Shown in pieces: positions 53,639-64,000 of a DNA stretch of 64,000 nucleotides (position 1 is the first letter of the stretch; each line of letters opens with the position of its first letter). A program made the position numbers and the translations under genes. The notes under the pieces are model-generated. The model saw nothing but the letters and a program-made list of their open reading frames with translations, had not been told where the DNA came from and made no database searches. Source of the stretch: Limnomonas spitsbergensis (lineage: Eukaryota; Chlorophyta; Chlorophyceae; Chlamydomonadales); NCBI GenBank assembly GCA_037349105.1, contig JAYJMM010000106.1, forward strand, positions 1,178,001 through 1,242,000, read 5' to 3'.

Positions 53639-56600
53639 TTAAGAGCTATGCGTCTTCAACATGTAATACCATTTCTGTAATGCAATACTCTGTCTTGGGT
53701 TTGGGTTCGAGGTTTCATGTTTATGGTCAAACGCGCGGTTCTCTCTTTGCAAGGGTTTTATGTTCACCTTGGAAGCCACGGCCACCAGGCCCGCCTTCTT
53801 GCTACCGCCTAGAACCTCAAACAACGCGCTGTGTATTGGTTTGGGTTTAGGGTTTCAGCTTAAGGGTCAAATACCGGTACGCGGTACTGTCTTCGCAAGA
53901 GTTTTAAGTTCACCTTGGAAACCACGGCCACCAGGCCCGCCTCCTTGCTCCCGTCAGGAACTTGAAACAGCGCGCTGTGTTGGTTGGGGTCGAACATCTC
54001 TCCCTCGGGGTTGAACTGCTCCACGCCTTGCTTCCGCAACACCTGGTTGGAGCAGGGGTAAGGTTCTAAGCCGTAGAACTGAAGCTCTGTAGCCATTTAC
54101 TGCTTGCATCGTGAATACTGGGTGCAGACAGGGCTACGGCCCTGTCTTATGCCGGGGGAAACTTACTAGAAGTCCCGGTGTTGGCTGGTTGCCCTTTGTT
54201 TATCTTTATCCTACGAGGTATTCGGAGTTGGGGTTGACTCCCGAAGCATGACTTCAAGTAAGCTGTGTTGCATTTGCTGCATTCTTGCTTCCGCGTGCGT
54301 AACCGTCTCATAGCTGGCAGGCAAGGCATGCCCAGGGTTCAGGGAAGGCAGGCCCATGGCACAGCCAGGGGGCAGACTTAGGGTGTAGATCAAGTATTAT
54401 AGCAACCCGAAGCTTCTCACTTGAAGCGTATCTGGTAACCAGCCCCAGCTCTCAACTGCAAAAAATACAGCTGCAGTCCAGAAAACCCCGCAGTAGCCGC
54501 CAGCCCAACCCCATGACCATCTACAGCCTCTCCCCTGCAATTTTCTGCAAGCCACATCGGCGTTTTTGAACCCACAACATCACTAGCGTGCTGCCTCCTA
54601 CCTTCAGCATGATCTTCTCCATCACCCTGACCCTCTCCAACAGCCCCCGCAGCAGGCTCCGCAGCTTCTCCATATCATCATGCTCCCCGCTCATTGCTCC
54701 CCCTGCGCTCCCCCCTCCCTCTCCCCCTCCCCCCTCCAACTCCCGCCTCCCCCTAACTGCCGGGGTGGCCTCTCACCTGCAGCATGATCTTCTCTGTCGC
54801 CCTGACACCCTCCAGCAGTCCCCGCAGCAGGCTTCGCAGCTTCTCCGGGTCAGCATGCTCTCCGCCACCTGTTGCCGTTCCTGCCCCCGCTGCTGCCAGG
54901 GCCGCCTCCGGAACCGACGCTGCGGCGCGCTCCAAGTTGTCCGGCACGTCAAGCAGGTCCTTTATTAAACCCTGCAGTACAAAAAGCACATATTGGGTTC
55001 ACACATACTGTTCACACAAAGTATTCGCACATTGTATCCACTGATTTCTACACATTTCCCCACAGTACCATATGCACCCACCTACCACCCAAATGTCTCT
55101 GCATAGTCCATTTTGCCCTTTGCCCTTATACACAAAACCTCACCCTTACTCTACGGTCGCACTTCATAGCCTAGCCGTAGCAAGTTAGCATGGTCTATTA
55201 ATTTTCCACCCACCTGCGAACCAAATTTCTTATCATTTTCCACTTCCCGCGTTGCTCGCGTGCGCACATTTTCCATCTCCGCCATGCTCCTCATTAACTT
55301 GTCAGTGAGCTCTGCAACCTTCTCATTAAACAACATCAAAAGTGTGATTGAGACCTCTGTAACCCGCACTTCAAAAGAAAAAACGAGTGACGATAGCTAT
55401 GCAGCCTGCACATGTTCATTGTGCAATTTTGTCGGTGAGCTCGTGACTGCCAATGTTTAGGCGCGGGGAAGTGAGACGCTGTGCTCTACAACTATCTCAT
55501 AAAAGGGGGAGTGTGACATTGTGCTCTGCAAACTGCTCAACGAAAGGGGGGAAGTGTGACATTGAGCTCTGCAATCTGATCATAGAAAGGGAATAAGTGT
55601 GACACTGTACTCAGCAATGAACTTATAGTGAGGGGGGAAGTGTGACGGATTGTCAAGGGGAAAGGCTGGTGAGCCATGCAACGGCATAGCATGCACAGGG
55701 CATGGCCACAGACATACTACTGAGCAGCAACAGCAACAACAACCAGCTTGCTAGAGTGAGACCCCAAGGTCAAACCAACTTGCCGTCCTACATAACCCAT
55801 CCAGTGTCTATGCTGTGGTCGCTCAGCTTCATCTCTCCTACGATTCAGCCACAGCTCGGCTTCAGGCTAGCTGCTAACCAGCTACCGTCCAGCTGGAGTC
55901 TAGGAAGAGTTCAGCTACTGACCAGTATCTGATCAGAGGCGCCTAGCGCGGCTGACCTAGCTGCTAGGACTGGAACCTACAGGCCGCTCCTCGTTTCATT
56001 CCAATCGAGCCTTCGTCAGCCCCGTGGTGGCCTGCCAAAGGCGGCTTGGTGGCAGAAAAATAAACACGGAATCAGCCCCACTGACCTCTACCCTCAATTT
56101 AGCCTCAATAGCCTTCGCAGCCTCCAGATGGTTCAGGAGCTCCAGGCTATCCGGCACTTGCATTCTTTCATCTAGCAGCATCTCGCCATCGTCGCCAGAG
56201 GGGGCAGCGGCGCTGGCGGCGGCATCATCGCCATCCCCCCCCCCTCCTTCATGCTGCGGCTGATCCTGCTTGGGATTTCCCACCTTCTCCGCAGCTTCTT
56301 TTTCTTCTGCAGCAACTGTTTTTGAAGGGCTGTGTTGGGAACGGGACCACATGCCAAAGCCTCTGGCAGGGGTAGAGGAGGTGTGGAAGCCGGTAAGTGC
56401 GGGGGCGATGCGCCAGTTGCTGCCACTGCTGCTGCTTGCAGCGCAAGTGATGCACCTGCAGCTGCAGGCGATGCCTGATCCTGCTGCTGAGTGATGGATC
56501 AGCAAGCGTCCCGAGCTGCACGTCGCACCCGTCTGACCCATGTGTCGACAGCGGGTCTGCTCTTGAGATTGCGAATGTTGCGGGGTGAGAGTGGCGGGTG

Positions 56601-56868
56601 CTGGTGCTGGTGTTGTTGGGGCCCAAGATCTGGCTTGTACTGTCGTGGCCGCAGATGGTGGTGGTGATGAGGATAGCATCGATAGAGATGATGCGGTGGG
56701 TCTTTTAGGGCATTCTGCTGCTGTTGGGGCTGGAGGTCTGGCGGACAATGCCGCTGCCACGTCTGCGGATGCAGATATTGCTGCGGGCTGTGTCGGACAC
56801 GCTGCCATGCGCCGCAGCGCACTGGCGATAAAACGCACCCTTTGCACACCCGGCATGCTGCTCTCCAT
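53639..56868 (-). CDS. Organellar GrpE co-chaperone, 5 exons
   Basis: Exons on the minus strand: 56868-56086, 55321-55214, 54971-54777, 54042-53914 and tentatively 53674-53639. All junctions are phase 0. GrpE signatures: KVAELTDKLMRSMAEMENVR with TREVENDKKF (dimer helix), KDLLDVPDNLERA, LLEGVRATEKIMLQ, VLRKQGVEQFNPEGEMFDPN, HSALFQVPDGSKEAGLVAVVSK. GrpE is the nucleotide-exchange factor for organellar Hsp70. The 261-residue first exon starts MESSMPGVQRVRFIASALRR, a mitochondrial-type leader, and has an acidic linker before the helix. The ATG at 56868 was chosen over a GTG at 56874. The proposed last exon gives only KWYYMLKTHSS, shorter than the usual tail (GYMLxxRVIRPAxV), so the C-terminus is doubtful. 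Confidence 0.85.
53690..53880 (-). repeat. Echo of GrpE exon 4 donor end
   Basis: The minus-strand end of exon 4 (GCAAGGAGGCGGGCCTGGTG, GCCGTGGTTTCCAAGGTGAA) is copied at about 53,762-53,815 as GCAAGAAGGCGGGCCTGG...GCTTCCAAGGTGAAC, 151 bp further into the intron. Linked GGTTTGGGTTT and CGCGCTGTGT blocks are copied too. Confidence 0.88.
54540..54740 (-). repeat. Large in-frame echo of GrpE exon 3 end
   Basis: Minus strand 54,735-54,600 encodes GEHDDMEKLRSLLRGLLERV and MEKIMLK before GTAGGAGG, closely matching exon 3 (GEHADPEKLRSLLRGLLEGV and TEKIMLQ before GTGAGAGG), 180 bp downstream. No clear acceptor precedes it. It could only be used as an alternative if a cryptic AG is chosen. Confidence 0.88.
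55322..55645 (-). repeat. Echoes of GrpE exon 2 acceptor
   Basis: The plus-strand image of the exon 2 start (GAGCTCTGCAACCTTCTCAT) recurs diverged near 55,487, 55,527, 55,570 and 55,608 as GTGCTCTGCAAACTGCTCA-like blocks linked by GGGGGAAGTGTGACATT. Steps are about 40-55 bp. Confidence 0.65.
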
Positions 56869-57823
56869 CTTCACACGTCAATTTGGTTTTGAATATCACA
56901 AGTGTCGAACAGACAGCGCTCGCTCGTTCATAACGCCAGGGTGCTGGGACAGGCTAGCGTTGCTCGCGGTAGCTTCTGGAGGGCTATTCTAATTTCCGAT
57001 CTGTCAAGTGTGATGGTCCGATCCACGTGGAAGGAGTAAGAGAGGTTCGGCAATGGAGGATAAGGCTGTATTTCCATTGGAGTCTGGGATCAGTCGGCGG
57101 ATGGGTCGGCTTTGTTTTGTGTCCGCGCAGGGCCATGGGGCAGGGGGTGGGACCGGTGGCAGGGACGTCAGCCACACAAAGTGTTCGGACTGGCACAGAG
57201 GACAGACCCATCATATTCGGTTGACAGGTTTGTGAGGTAACGGTATGTGAGGTCGCGGAGCAAAGAGAAAGGAGAGCGTCGCAACCTCCTGCTCGCCTGA
57301 AATCAGTCATTGATCAATCCATCTCAACAAGCACTTTTTGAATTCCACCCTCCCATATCTTCCCCGTATCTTTACGCACCCGGACCAACATCTGCGTCCG
57401 CTTACGACACAGGTTCTCGGCTGCTGCTTGTCTCTCGCCCTCTTCACTTCCGGATTCTTGCTTTCGGCGTACTCTTTCCTCCCTTCTTCTGAATTCCTCA
57501 GCCAAGGTTTATACGGCATCTTCTCATTCTCTTACTTGCCAGCCAGCCCTGCTTGCCAGTCCCTGCCAGCCCACATATTCCTGAAGCAGTCACAGCCAAG
57601 CCGGGTCCCTCAGCAGCTAGCAGAGCTTGCCTTAGTGACCCTGGTGACCCTGTGCACACAGATCCTGTCTGACCAGACTGCACTCGAGCTAGCAGCAAGA
57701 GTGACTGATTTACAGCTTACCCACTTCAGCCCTTGTACCGCTCTTCCCTAACCCACTCAAAGCCCCCCACTTCCTGAAGCGCCCTCCCCTCGGCCAGCAG
57801 TCTGTGCCAGTATCATCACCTTA
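56869..57823. promoter_or_regulatory. Divergent region between GrpE and GGCT-like genes
   Basis: 955 bp between two start codons that point apart, so both promoters should be here. I see no clear TATA box. A 137-aa plus frame (57338-57751) has no family features. I see no repeats. Confidence 0.4.
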
Positions 57824-60800
57824 ATGAGCTATTTCGCAGCGCCAGCCAGATCTTGCAGCTTCCGCTCAGCTCCTCCAGGCAAGCAGGCTGGCATGGTGCC
57901 TTCCCTCCCAGCATGCCCGGACTCTTCCCTCATGAGCCAACGGCAGCAGCAGCGGCGACTGCAGCCTCCATCCGCGACCTCCTGCACCGGCACCTTGCTG
58001 CCGCTCCAGCAACGGCGGTCCCATGCGTCAGATGTATGCGAAGGCCTTGCACAACCGACGAGGCTTTTCACAGCAGGCGCTGCCTCCTCGAGCCGCCCGC
58101 TGCAGCACTCCCGCAAAGATCTCTCACTGCGGGCGCAGGCGGGGCCGGGATCCCCAGCACCTCCGCCCCGGGGTGGCCCCTCGCCGTCCCGCGGCCCGCT
58201 GCCGACGGCGGCGGCGGCGGCGACCGTTACCCGGGGCGAAGCCTTGCTGACCTTCACGTACGGCGTACCTCAGGCCAATTTTGACAGCCAACTAACGGCC
58301 TCTCCGGATCCAAAACCCGATCATGCATCTCTCTCAGGCAACAAAAAGAGCAACAGGAGCAGCAGCGGCAGAAAAGGGGGCAGCGACGAGGATGAGGACG
58401 AGCCCATCTGGTTCTTTGCCTATGGCTCGAAGCTGTTGAGGGAGAGCCTTGTGGACTGTGACGTCAAGGTCATGTCAAGAGAGCCGGCCACAGTTTGCGA
58501 CCCAAACGTCAGCATGCTCTTCAGGCACAGAGGTAGGATATGAGTATATGACTTCTGCATCAAAGCTCTAAGAGCGGTGGGATGATGGTGAGCAGAGACG
58601 GCCAAATCAAGTGCATGGTGCCAGCCATGGTGTGCGACCCAAACGTCAGCATGCTCTTCAGGCACAGAGGTAGAAAATGACTCTTGCATGGAAGTATAAA
58701 GAGCAGTGGGATGATGGTATGCGGTGGGATGATGGTGAGCAGTGACAGCCAAATCAAGTGCATGGAGCCGGCCACTGTGTGCGACCTAAACGTCAGCATG
58801 CTCTTCAGGCACAGTAGTAGGGAATGACTCTTGCATGGAAGTATAAAGAGCAGTGGGATGATAGTGTGCGGTGGAATGATGGTGAGCAGAGACGGCCAAA
58901 TCAAGTGCATGGAGCCGGCCACAGTGTGCGACCCAAACCTCAGCATGCTCTTCAGGCACAGAGGTAGGATAAGACTCTTGCATGGTAGTATAAAGAGCGG
59001 TGGGATGATAGTGAGCAGTGGTATGGCGAGCGGTGGGATGATGGTGATGGCTAGGTCAAATGTAGGGAGCCGGCAATGGTGTAAGGCTCAAACGTCAGCA
59101 TGCCCTTCAGGCGTGGAGGAAGGAGGATGCTTGGTTTGAAGAGAGGTAGGATGATGGTATAAACAAAGGTAAAGGATGGTATGAACTGTAAGAGAGCTGG
59201 GAGCAGTGTGCAATCCTAGGGCCAGGATCCTCTTTAGCGAAGAGGTAGGAGGATGGATATGGGAGGGACAACGGTATGATTTGAGGCAGGCGTGTCTTTG
59301 AGGTCATGTCAAAGGATGCGGCCACAATGTGCAACTATTAGGTTAGCATGCCCTCCAGGGTTCAAGGGGGGATTCGCCTAAATCCTCGACCCTCCAATCC
59401 TTCAACTAAACCCTTGCCCGCATGCCTCCCTCAAGGTGGTACCGCAATGCGTTGGCGGCTGCGGGACTGTGACCCATCACCCATCCCCCCTATTTTATCA
59501 ACCAGGCTCCTTGCCACCTTAATGACCTTTATACCTAACCGTCACCCACATGCCTCCTTCAGGCGGTGCTGCCACACTCTGGCGGCAGCGGGATGGTGAC
59601 CCTGCCCCTCTGTTCACGCCTCCTGGTGCCAAAGTTCACGGCGTCCTGTACAGAATGAGCAGCTCTGAGCTCAAGAAGCTGTGCAAGAGCAATCCTGGAT
59701 ACGAGCTGATGGAGGTTCAGGTAGGGGGGCCGAGTATGAGGACACATTCACGCAGCATGGGCTGTGCTGCATGGGCTGTGGCGCATGGGCTATGGCGCAT
59801 GGGCTGTGCTGCGCTGCATGGGCTGTGCTGCGTGGGCTGTGCTGCATGGGCTGTGCTGCATGGGCTGTGCTGCATGGGCTGTGCCGCAGGGGCTGTGGAG
59901 CATGTGCTGTGCTGCATGGGTTGTGGAGCATGTGCTGTGCTGCATGGGCTGTGCTGCATGGGCTTTGCTGCATGGGTTGTTCTGCCTGGGCTGTGCTGCA
60001 TGGACTGTTTCCATGGGCTGTGCCGCATGTGCTGTGCTGCATGGGCTTTGATGCATGGGTTATGCTGCATGGGCTGCTTTGCATCATGGTATATGCTGCT
60101 TGCACTGTGCTGCATGGGCCATGTTCCATGTGCGCTGCTGATTATCTGGTGCAGGCCTGTGAAGCAGGTAAGGCTGTGTGCTTGTGGGCCTTTCTTCAGC
60201 TGAATGGCGATGCTGCCCTCTCACTAAGTATTGCCCCCCTCAATCTTTGCTGCTTCTCAGGTGCAGGCCTATGAGGCCGGAGAGGCTGTGCGTTCGTGGG
60301 TGTTTGCATCCAGCCAGATGTCAATGCTGCCTTCAGAGGTTGTGCCGACAGAGGCCTACATGCGACAGCTGAGAGATGGGGCTGCAGACCAGTTCCTCGA
60401 CCCAGATTACCAGGTTAGTGTGACTGAGAGGGAGGGATACGATGAGGCCCGGCCAATCCCCTTCCGCAGCCTTCAGCTGTAGCCTGCCTTTGGCCGACCC
60501 CCACCTCTTTTCCTTTCGGCCAGTGCCGAGTCGCCCCTGGTGGGGCGATCGGTATTTTTTTGTTCGCCGTTCTGGTAGGCTGGATCTTTTGTAGCTTCCC
60601 GGATAGGGACAGGTGTGAGTAGATAGAGGCCTGAATGAGGCCATCAGGTATCCCAGCTGTGGAGGTTGATCAGAGTGAGAGGCCGGTGAAGATGATAGTG
60701 AAAAGTTAAAGAGAAGTTGGAGGTCAGTTCAGTGATAGTTGAGAGGTTAGCGAGAGGTGCGTGAGAGGTTGACCAGAGTTGGAGGTAAGTGATGAGTTGA

Positions 60801-61314
60801 AGTGATGATCGGGATGGACAGATGTGCACTTCCAGGTTTGTTCGAGTGCGAGCGGGAGAGCCGCTTTTTGTGCTGCGGACCAATTTTTTCAGGTTGCTGA
60901 GCAGCCACCACTGGGCCAACCGTGACGAAGCCTTGACTGGCTCACAGCTGGTACCAAAATCTGCAGGAAATGCTGCACACAGTTGTTGTTCTTAACAAAT
61001 CTTGACCACTTAACCCTGGACCCTAGTCATTTCTCTGGCAGGTCTGGCTGAGCAGCACCCAGACTATGTCCACTGCGGGCCTCCCCTGATGGATTGGAAC
61101 ACTCTGGCCATCCTTTGACCCCACACCCATCAAACTTGAACCCTGAAACCCTTAATGGCATCCCTCACAGGCGTGGTTGAGCAGCATTCAGACTGTGCCC
61201 AGTGCGGGCCTGCCCCTGGAGTACTGGAACACTCCATCTAAGCATATGGCCTACGCGTTCGGGCTGCTCTCTGTTGCTATGGTGGCCGTGGCGTTCTTTT
61301 CGCAGCATTCATGA
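57824..61314 (+). CDS. GGCT/AIG2-like protein with C-terminal membrane anchor, 387 aa
   Basis: Exons: 57824-58532, 59563-59720, 60261-60413, 61171-61314, with matching phases. Residues 1-about 190 form a long Ser/Arg/Ala/Pro-rich leader (organelle targeting likely). Then the gamma-glutamylcyclotransferase fold: EPIWFFAYGSKLLRESL (substrate-loop YGS), VSMLFRHRGGAATLW, KVHGVLYRMSSSELKKL, GYELMEVQVQAYEAGEA, LPSEVVPTEAYMRQLRDGA, LDPDYQAWLSS. The position that normally holds the catalytic Glu before GY (L..sExGY) reads KSNPGY, so classical activity is doubtful. The last exon ends with a TM helix (MAYAFGLLSVAMVAVAFF) and SQHS, as in a tail-anchored protein. It may be a membrane-bound, catalytically changed member. 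ATG 57893 is an alternative start. Confidence 0.78.
58533..59125 (+). repeat. Echoes of GGCT-like exon 1 donor end
   Basis: GCGACCCAAACGTCAGCATG plus CTCTTCAGGCACAGAGGTAG recurs at about 58,634, 58,779, 58,927 and, diverged, 59,085 after the true end at 58,498-58,537. Steps are 136-150 bp. Linked GAGCAGTGGGATGATGG blocks recur too. An echo of the exon 2 acceptor (TCAAGGTGGTACCGCAATGC) lies at 59,433. Confidence 0.95.
59740..60135. repeat. 15-bp minisatellite TGCATGGGCTGTGC
   Basis: About 25 imperfect units of GCTGCATGGGCTGTG right after the GGCT-like exon 2 donor. The Cys/Trp/Met-rich plus frames and Gln/His/Ser-rich minus frames are repeat translations. Confidence 0.95.
61025..61170 (+). 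repeat. Echo of GGCT-like last exon acceptor
   Basis: TGGCAGGTCTGGCTGAGCAG, CACCCAGACTATGTCCA and CTGCGGGCCTCCCCTG at 61,037-61,090 copy 61,165-61,220 about 129 bp upstream, then decay. Confidence 0.88.
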
Positions 61315-62260
61315 TGCTTCCGCGGCATTCTTGATGAGCAGGCCGTTAGGTTCTCATTTATTAGCTGTTCCCTCTTGTGGCTGCTATGGTGGCCGTGGCG
61401 TTTGTCTCGCAGCATTCATAATGAGCTAGCCGTTTGGTCATGGTCTACTCGCTGGTCCCTGAAGCTGCAGCTGTGGCGTCAGTGGACTTCTTCTCACAGA
61501 ATTCATGACAATCTAGCTGCTCGACCGTCGTCTATTAGCTGCGCATCCTTGCTGCTGCTACGGTGGCGGTGGTGTCTTCTAGCAGCACTGACTATCTGGC
61601 TGCTGTCAGGCAACCTTGGCTCTCCTCGAGTGTCAATCAACTGCTGCTTGTACATCACCAACTGCTGCTTGTACATCACCAACTGCTGCCTGCCCCCATG
61701 GTGGCGATGGCGTTCTATTCACAGCACGCACCATGAGCTTTCTGTCCTGTCTTGGCTGGCTGCCGCTGCTCTCTGCCTCCTGCAGTAGCAGTGACGCTCC
61801 TGTTGCATCGTCGCTCAGCTGCCTTGCCGTTAACTGCTGCTCATACATCGCCAACTGCTGTTTGAAACGTTATGGTAATGTGCAGACTTGTCGCCAGCCA
61901 CCAGCGGGCCTTTTGAACGGAACCTCTGTGGTGGTTGGTGGTTGTGGGAAATCCCAGCCCGGTCACCAGTCACCGGCCGGCCTCTTGGAGCGCTTCTGCT
62001 GTAGTGCCTTGGTGGCAAAGTTTAAAATCTTAGCCTTGTATCATGCCACCTGTCAGCTTCCTGGAGCTGTACTGCGGTAGCTCGGTTGTGGTTTAAGTGG
62101 CCAAGTGCAAACTTGCTACTAGCCATCAGCTGGCCTGTTGGAGCTGTACTGCTGTTTGGCCTTGCTTGGTGGTAATATCTTAGCTTGGTCTCATGCCACT
62201 ACTTAGCTTTCTTGAGTCGTGCTGCCGCAGTAGGCCCTACCCCTAGCCAGTAGCCACCAG
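61315..62260 (+). repeat. Echoes of the GGCT-like coding end and 3' flank
   Basis: Copies of GCTATGGTGGCCGTGGCGTT and CGCAGCATTCATGATG (the TM codons and stop) follow at about 61,380, 61,475, 61,560 and 61,700, and decayed ones continue as GCTGCTGTAGTGCCTTGG-like blocks. Here the amplified boundary is the end of the coding region, not a splice donor. No new gene is seen. Confidence 0.75.
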
Positions 62261-63420
62261 ATGACCTTGCTCCCCGGTAGCAAATAACAACCAGCAGCTG
62301 GTGCTCGTGCGCGACATTTTGTTTTATTTGACTTGCTGATTGGCCACACTTTTTATTATCCATGTTTACTTTGCATGCTGACCGCGTTGATGTTAGTCTT
62401 GAGCTGCGCCTGAAAAGGACTGTTGCTGGTTTGAGGGTGAAAGAGTTCGGGTATTGAAAATATTTCCAGCTCCGGATACATGCTCCGGATACATTATGTT
62501 GTGTTGGTATTTCGGTATGCGGCAGTAAACATTGATGCATGGGAAGCGAGGAAGGAAGAACTATCTGGCTTGATTGAAAGGAAGAAATTTCTGGCTTGAT
62601 TGAAAGGAAGGGATTTCTGGCTTTCGAGCAGTGCCCAGAGGGATCAAGTCATTTTGACCCATCTATCTACTGTACACCATAGTGTGTTCATTTGCCTGCC
62701 GGTAGATTGGATGGCCAGGGGCGGGGCCGTAACCTGGTTCACCTTTTTTGCCCTATGGGTATGCAGTTCTTTAACTGTCAGTGACATTACACCTCTGGGC
62801 CCTGCCCAAAAAGACTCGGCCACATGGGCGCCCAACTGTCCCGTTGGAAGAAAATAAATTTTAGGTATAAGGGGAAGAAGGAAAATAAGACAACAGGAGA
62901 AATACCCACCTAAAAAGGGAAAGGCAGTCCGAAGTACTTAACCTGTAATGCCCTAACCAGTTTCCAGGCACCTGTCCCATGCATTACATCTGCAGCTGTC
63001 CCTAACTAAGAAGGAATTCACAATTCTCTGTTGTGGGGCTGATGTCTGTATTTCATTGACGTCACACCTCTGGGCCCTGGGCCAAAAATGCTCGCTTGGG
63101 CGCCTAACTAAAGAGTTGGGAGAAGGATGGAAAGAAACACAGAAGGGGGCAGGAAGGAAGGAAGGAGGTAAGCGTAAGTGGGCTGATGCCTGTATTTAGG
63201 CACTGCTGGTACCTCAGATTATGATGACCTTGTGTCAAAGTATCAAGCTACAAGGTCAGTGACGTTACACCTGTAGGCCCTACTCAAATAAGGCTCGGCC
63301 GCGTGGGCGCCTAACTGATGAGTTGGGAGGAAAGTTGAAAAGAAACATAGGGGCAGGACAACAGAAAGGGGGGAAAAGTAAAGGGACAAAACGAAAGGCT
63401 GGAAAACACAAATACAAAGG
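62261..63420. other. Non-coding stretch with family B repeats
   Basis: Three direct copies of family B (TTACACCTCTGGGCCCTG, GGCGCCCAACT, GTTGGGAG) at 62,780-62,860, 63,055-63,130 and 63,260-63,335, about 205-275 bp apart. Each is followed by purine-rich AAAGAAACA-type sequence. No gene supported. Confidence 0.65.
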
Positions 63421-63926
63421 TAAGTTCCTGAAAAGTCTATATATGCCTCAACAATATCTACCACGTCGTCCACAAAGGCCAGGGCATCCCACCCAAGCCT
63501 GCCCCGGTATAACTCCAAAAAGTCTCTAGCACCGTTCGGAGGACCTGCCCATCCCCGCTTCTTAAGTTGATCCTGCACGCCGGGGCATTGAAACAAGCAT
63601 GCAGCGTGTCCTCCACATGGTCGCCGTCTCCCCTAGCCCAACATCGCAGGCAGCACCTCCTGTCACGCTGCTGACCACTGCGCCGTCCTCTAGTGTCAGC
63701 CGTGCTGACGGCGCCGAGCCGCAGCCATAAGTTCGTGCGCATGCAAGCACACTCCTTTCGGCTGGTGCGGCCCCTGGTCTGCGCCATCACGGCGCGCCCG
63801 CCGTAGACTGAAACCAGGTGCGGTAGGCGGCCGCAGACCTGTGTTCAGTTGCAGGATCTCTGGGTCCCCTCTCCCAGTGGCAGCCAGTAACCGGTAAAAC
63901 ACGCCGAATGTGAATTCATGCGGCAT
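63420..63926 (-). pseudogene. Decayed retroelement-like ORF end (frameshifted)
   Basis: Minus-strand frames read CCLRCWARGDGDHVEDTLHA and then, in another frame, FQCPGVQDQLKKRG with a helical tail (GWDALAFVDDVVDIVEAYI). The CxxC...H...C pattern resembles the Cys/His tail after reverse transcriptase in non-LTR elements. A one- or two-base frameshift lies at about 63,598. The match is by eye and weak. Confidence 0.3.
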
Positions 63927-64000
63927 ACATGTCGCGTTTCATGACGTATGCCAATCAAGGAACACTATTTGCCTGCGCCGTATGCTATATTATAGTACAT

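Noticed and set aside
57338..57751. 137-aa frame upstream of the GGCT-like gene
   Set aside because: No recognisable domain, and it lies in a region expected to be promoter or UTR.
59550..60203. 217-aa Cys/Trp/Gly-rich frame and His/Gln/Ser-rich minus frames
   Set aside because: They run through the TGCATGGGCTGTGC minisatellite; only the first 170 bases are true exon.

Overview
The window reads as nuclear DNA of a eukaryotic green alga. The genes are split by many introns, mostly GT-AG. One gene encodes an LCIB-family protein, known from the algal CO2-concentrating mechanism. Plant-type telomere-like CCCTAAA runs are scattered through introns, and LTR, hAT-MITE and tRNA-SINE-like repeats are present. 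A prasinophyte such as a Pyramimonadales alga would fit; this is inference, not proof. I see no bacterial operons, CRISPR arrays or rRNA genes.

Layout: (1) 0.7-3.8 kb, minus: the 5' part of a FIST-domain gene running off the left edge. (2) 4.3-19.0 kb, plus: a 20-exon gene for a secreted or membrane leucine-rich-repeat protein (signal peptide, PPC-like beta domain, about 9 LRRs, one TM helix, short tail, no kinase). (3) about 22.9-34 kb, plus: an LCIB-like (theta carbonic anhydrase family) gene; the first and last exons are uncertain. (4) 34-38.3 kb: exon-end copies, an 11-bp satellite, a SINE and a hAT-type MITE. (5) 38.28-51.21 kb: a 12.9-kb LTR retroelement. (6) 53.6-56.9 kb, minus: an organellar GrpE nucleotide-exchange factor. 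(7) 57.8-61.3 kb, plus: a gamma-glutamylcyclotransferase-like (GGCT/AIG2 fold) protein with a C-terminal membrane anchor. (8) 61.3-64 kb: exon echoes, short dispersed repeats and a decayed retroelement-like fragment.

Two observations stand out. First, the retroelement polyprotein is Ty3-like (zinc knuckle, HHCC/DDE integrase, PHD finger), but where reverse transcriptase and RNase H should be there is a complete-looking C5-cytosine DNA methyltransferase. Retrotransposons that carry DNMTs are known from dinoflagellates and charophytes; replacement of RT by a DNMT is the unusual feature here.

Second, all five host genes share an odd architecture. Many introns hold tandem, decaying copies of the adjacent exon-intron junction, usually 95-160 bp per unit (for example six copies at a 129-bp step, or five at 136 bp). 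I call these junction echoes. They inflate introns and supply many decoy splice sites, and I know of no established name for them.

Exons were assigned by reading splice sites, phase continuity and family resemblance by eye, without transcripts or searches.
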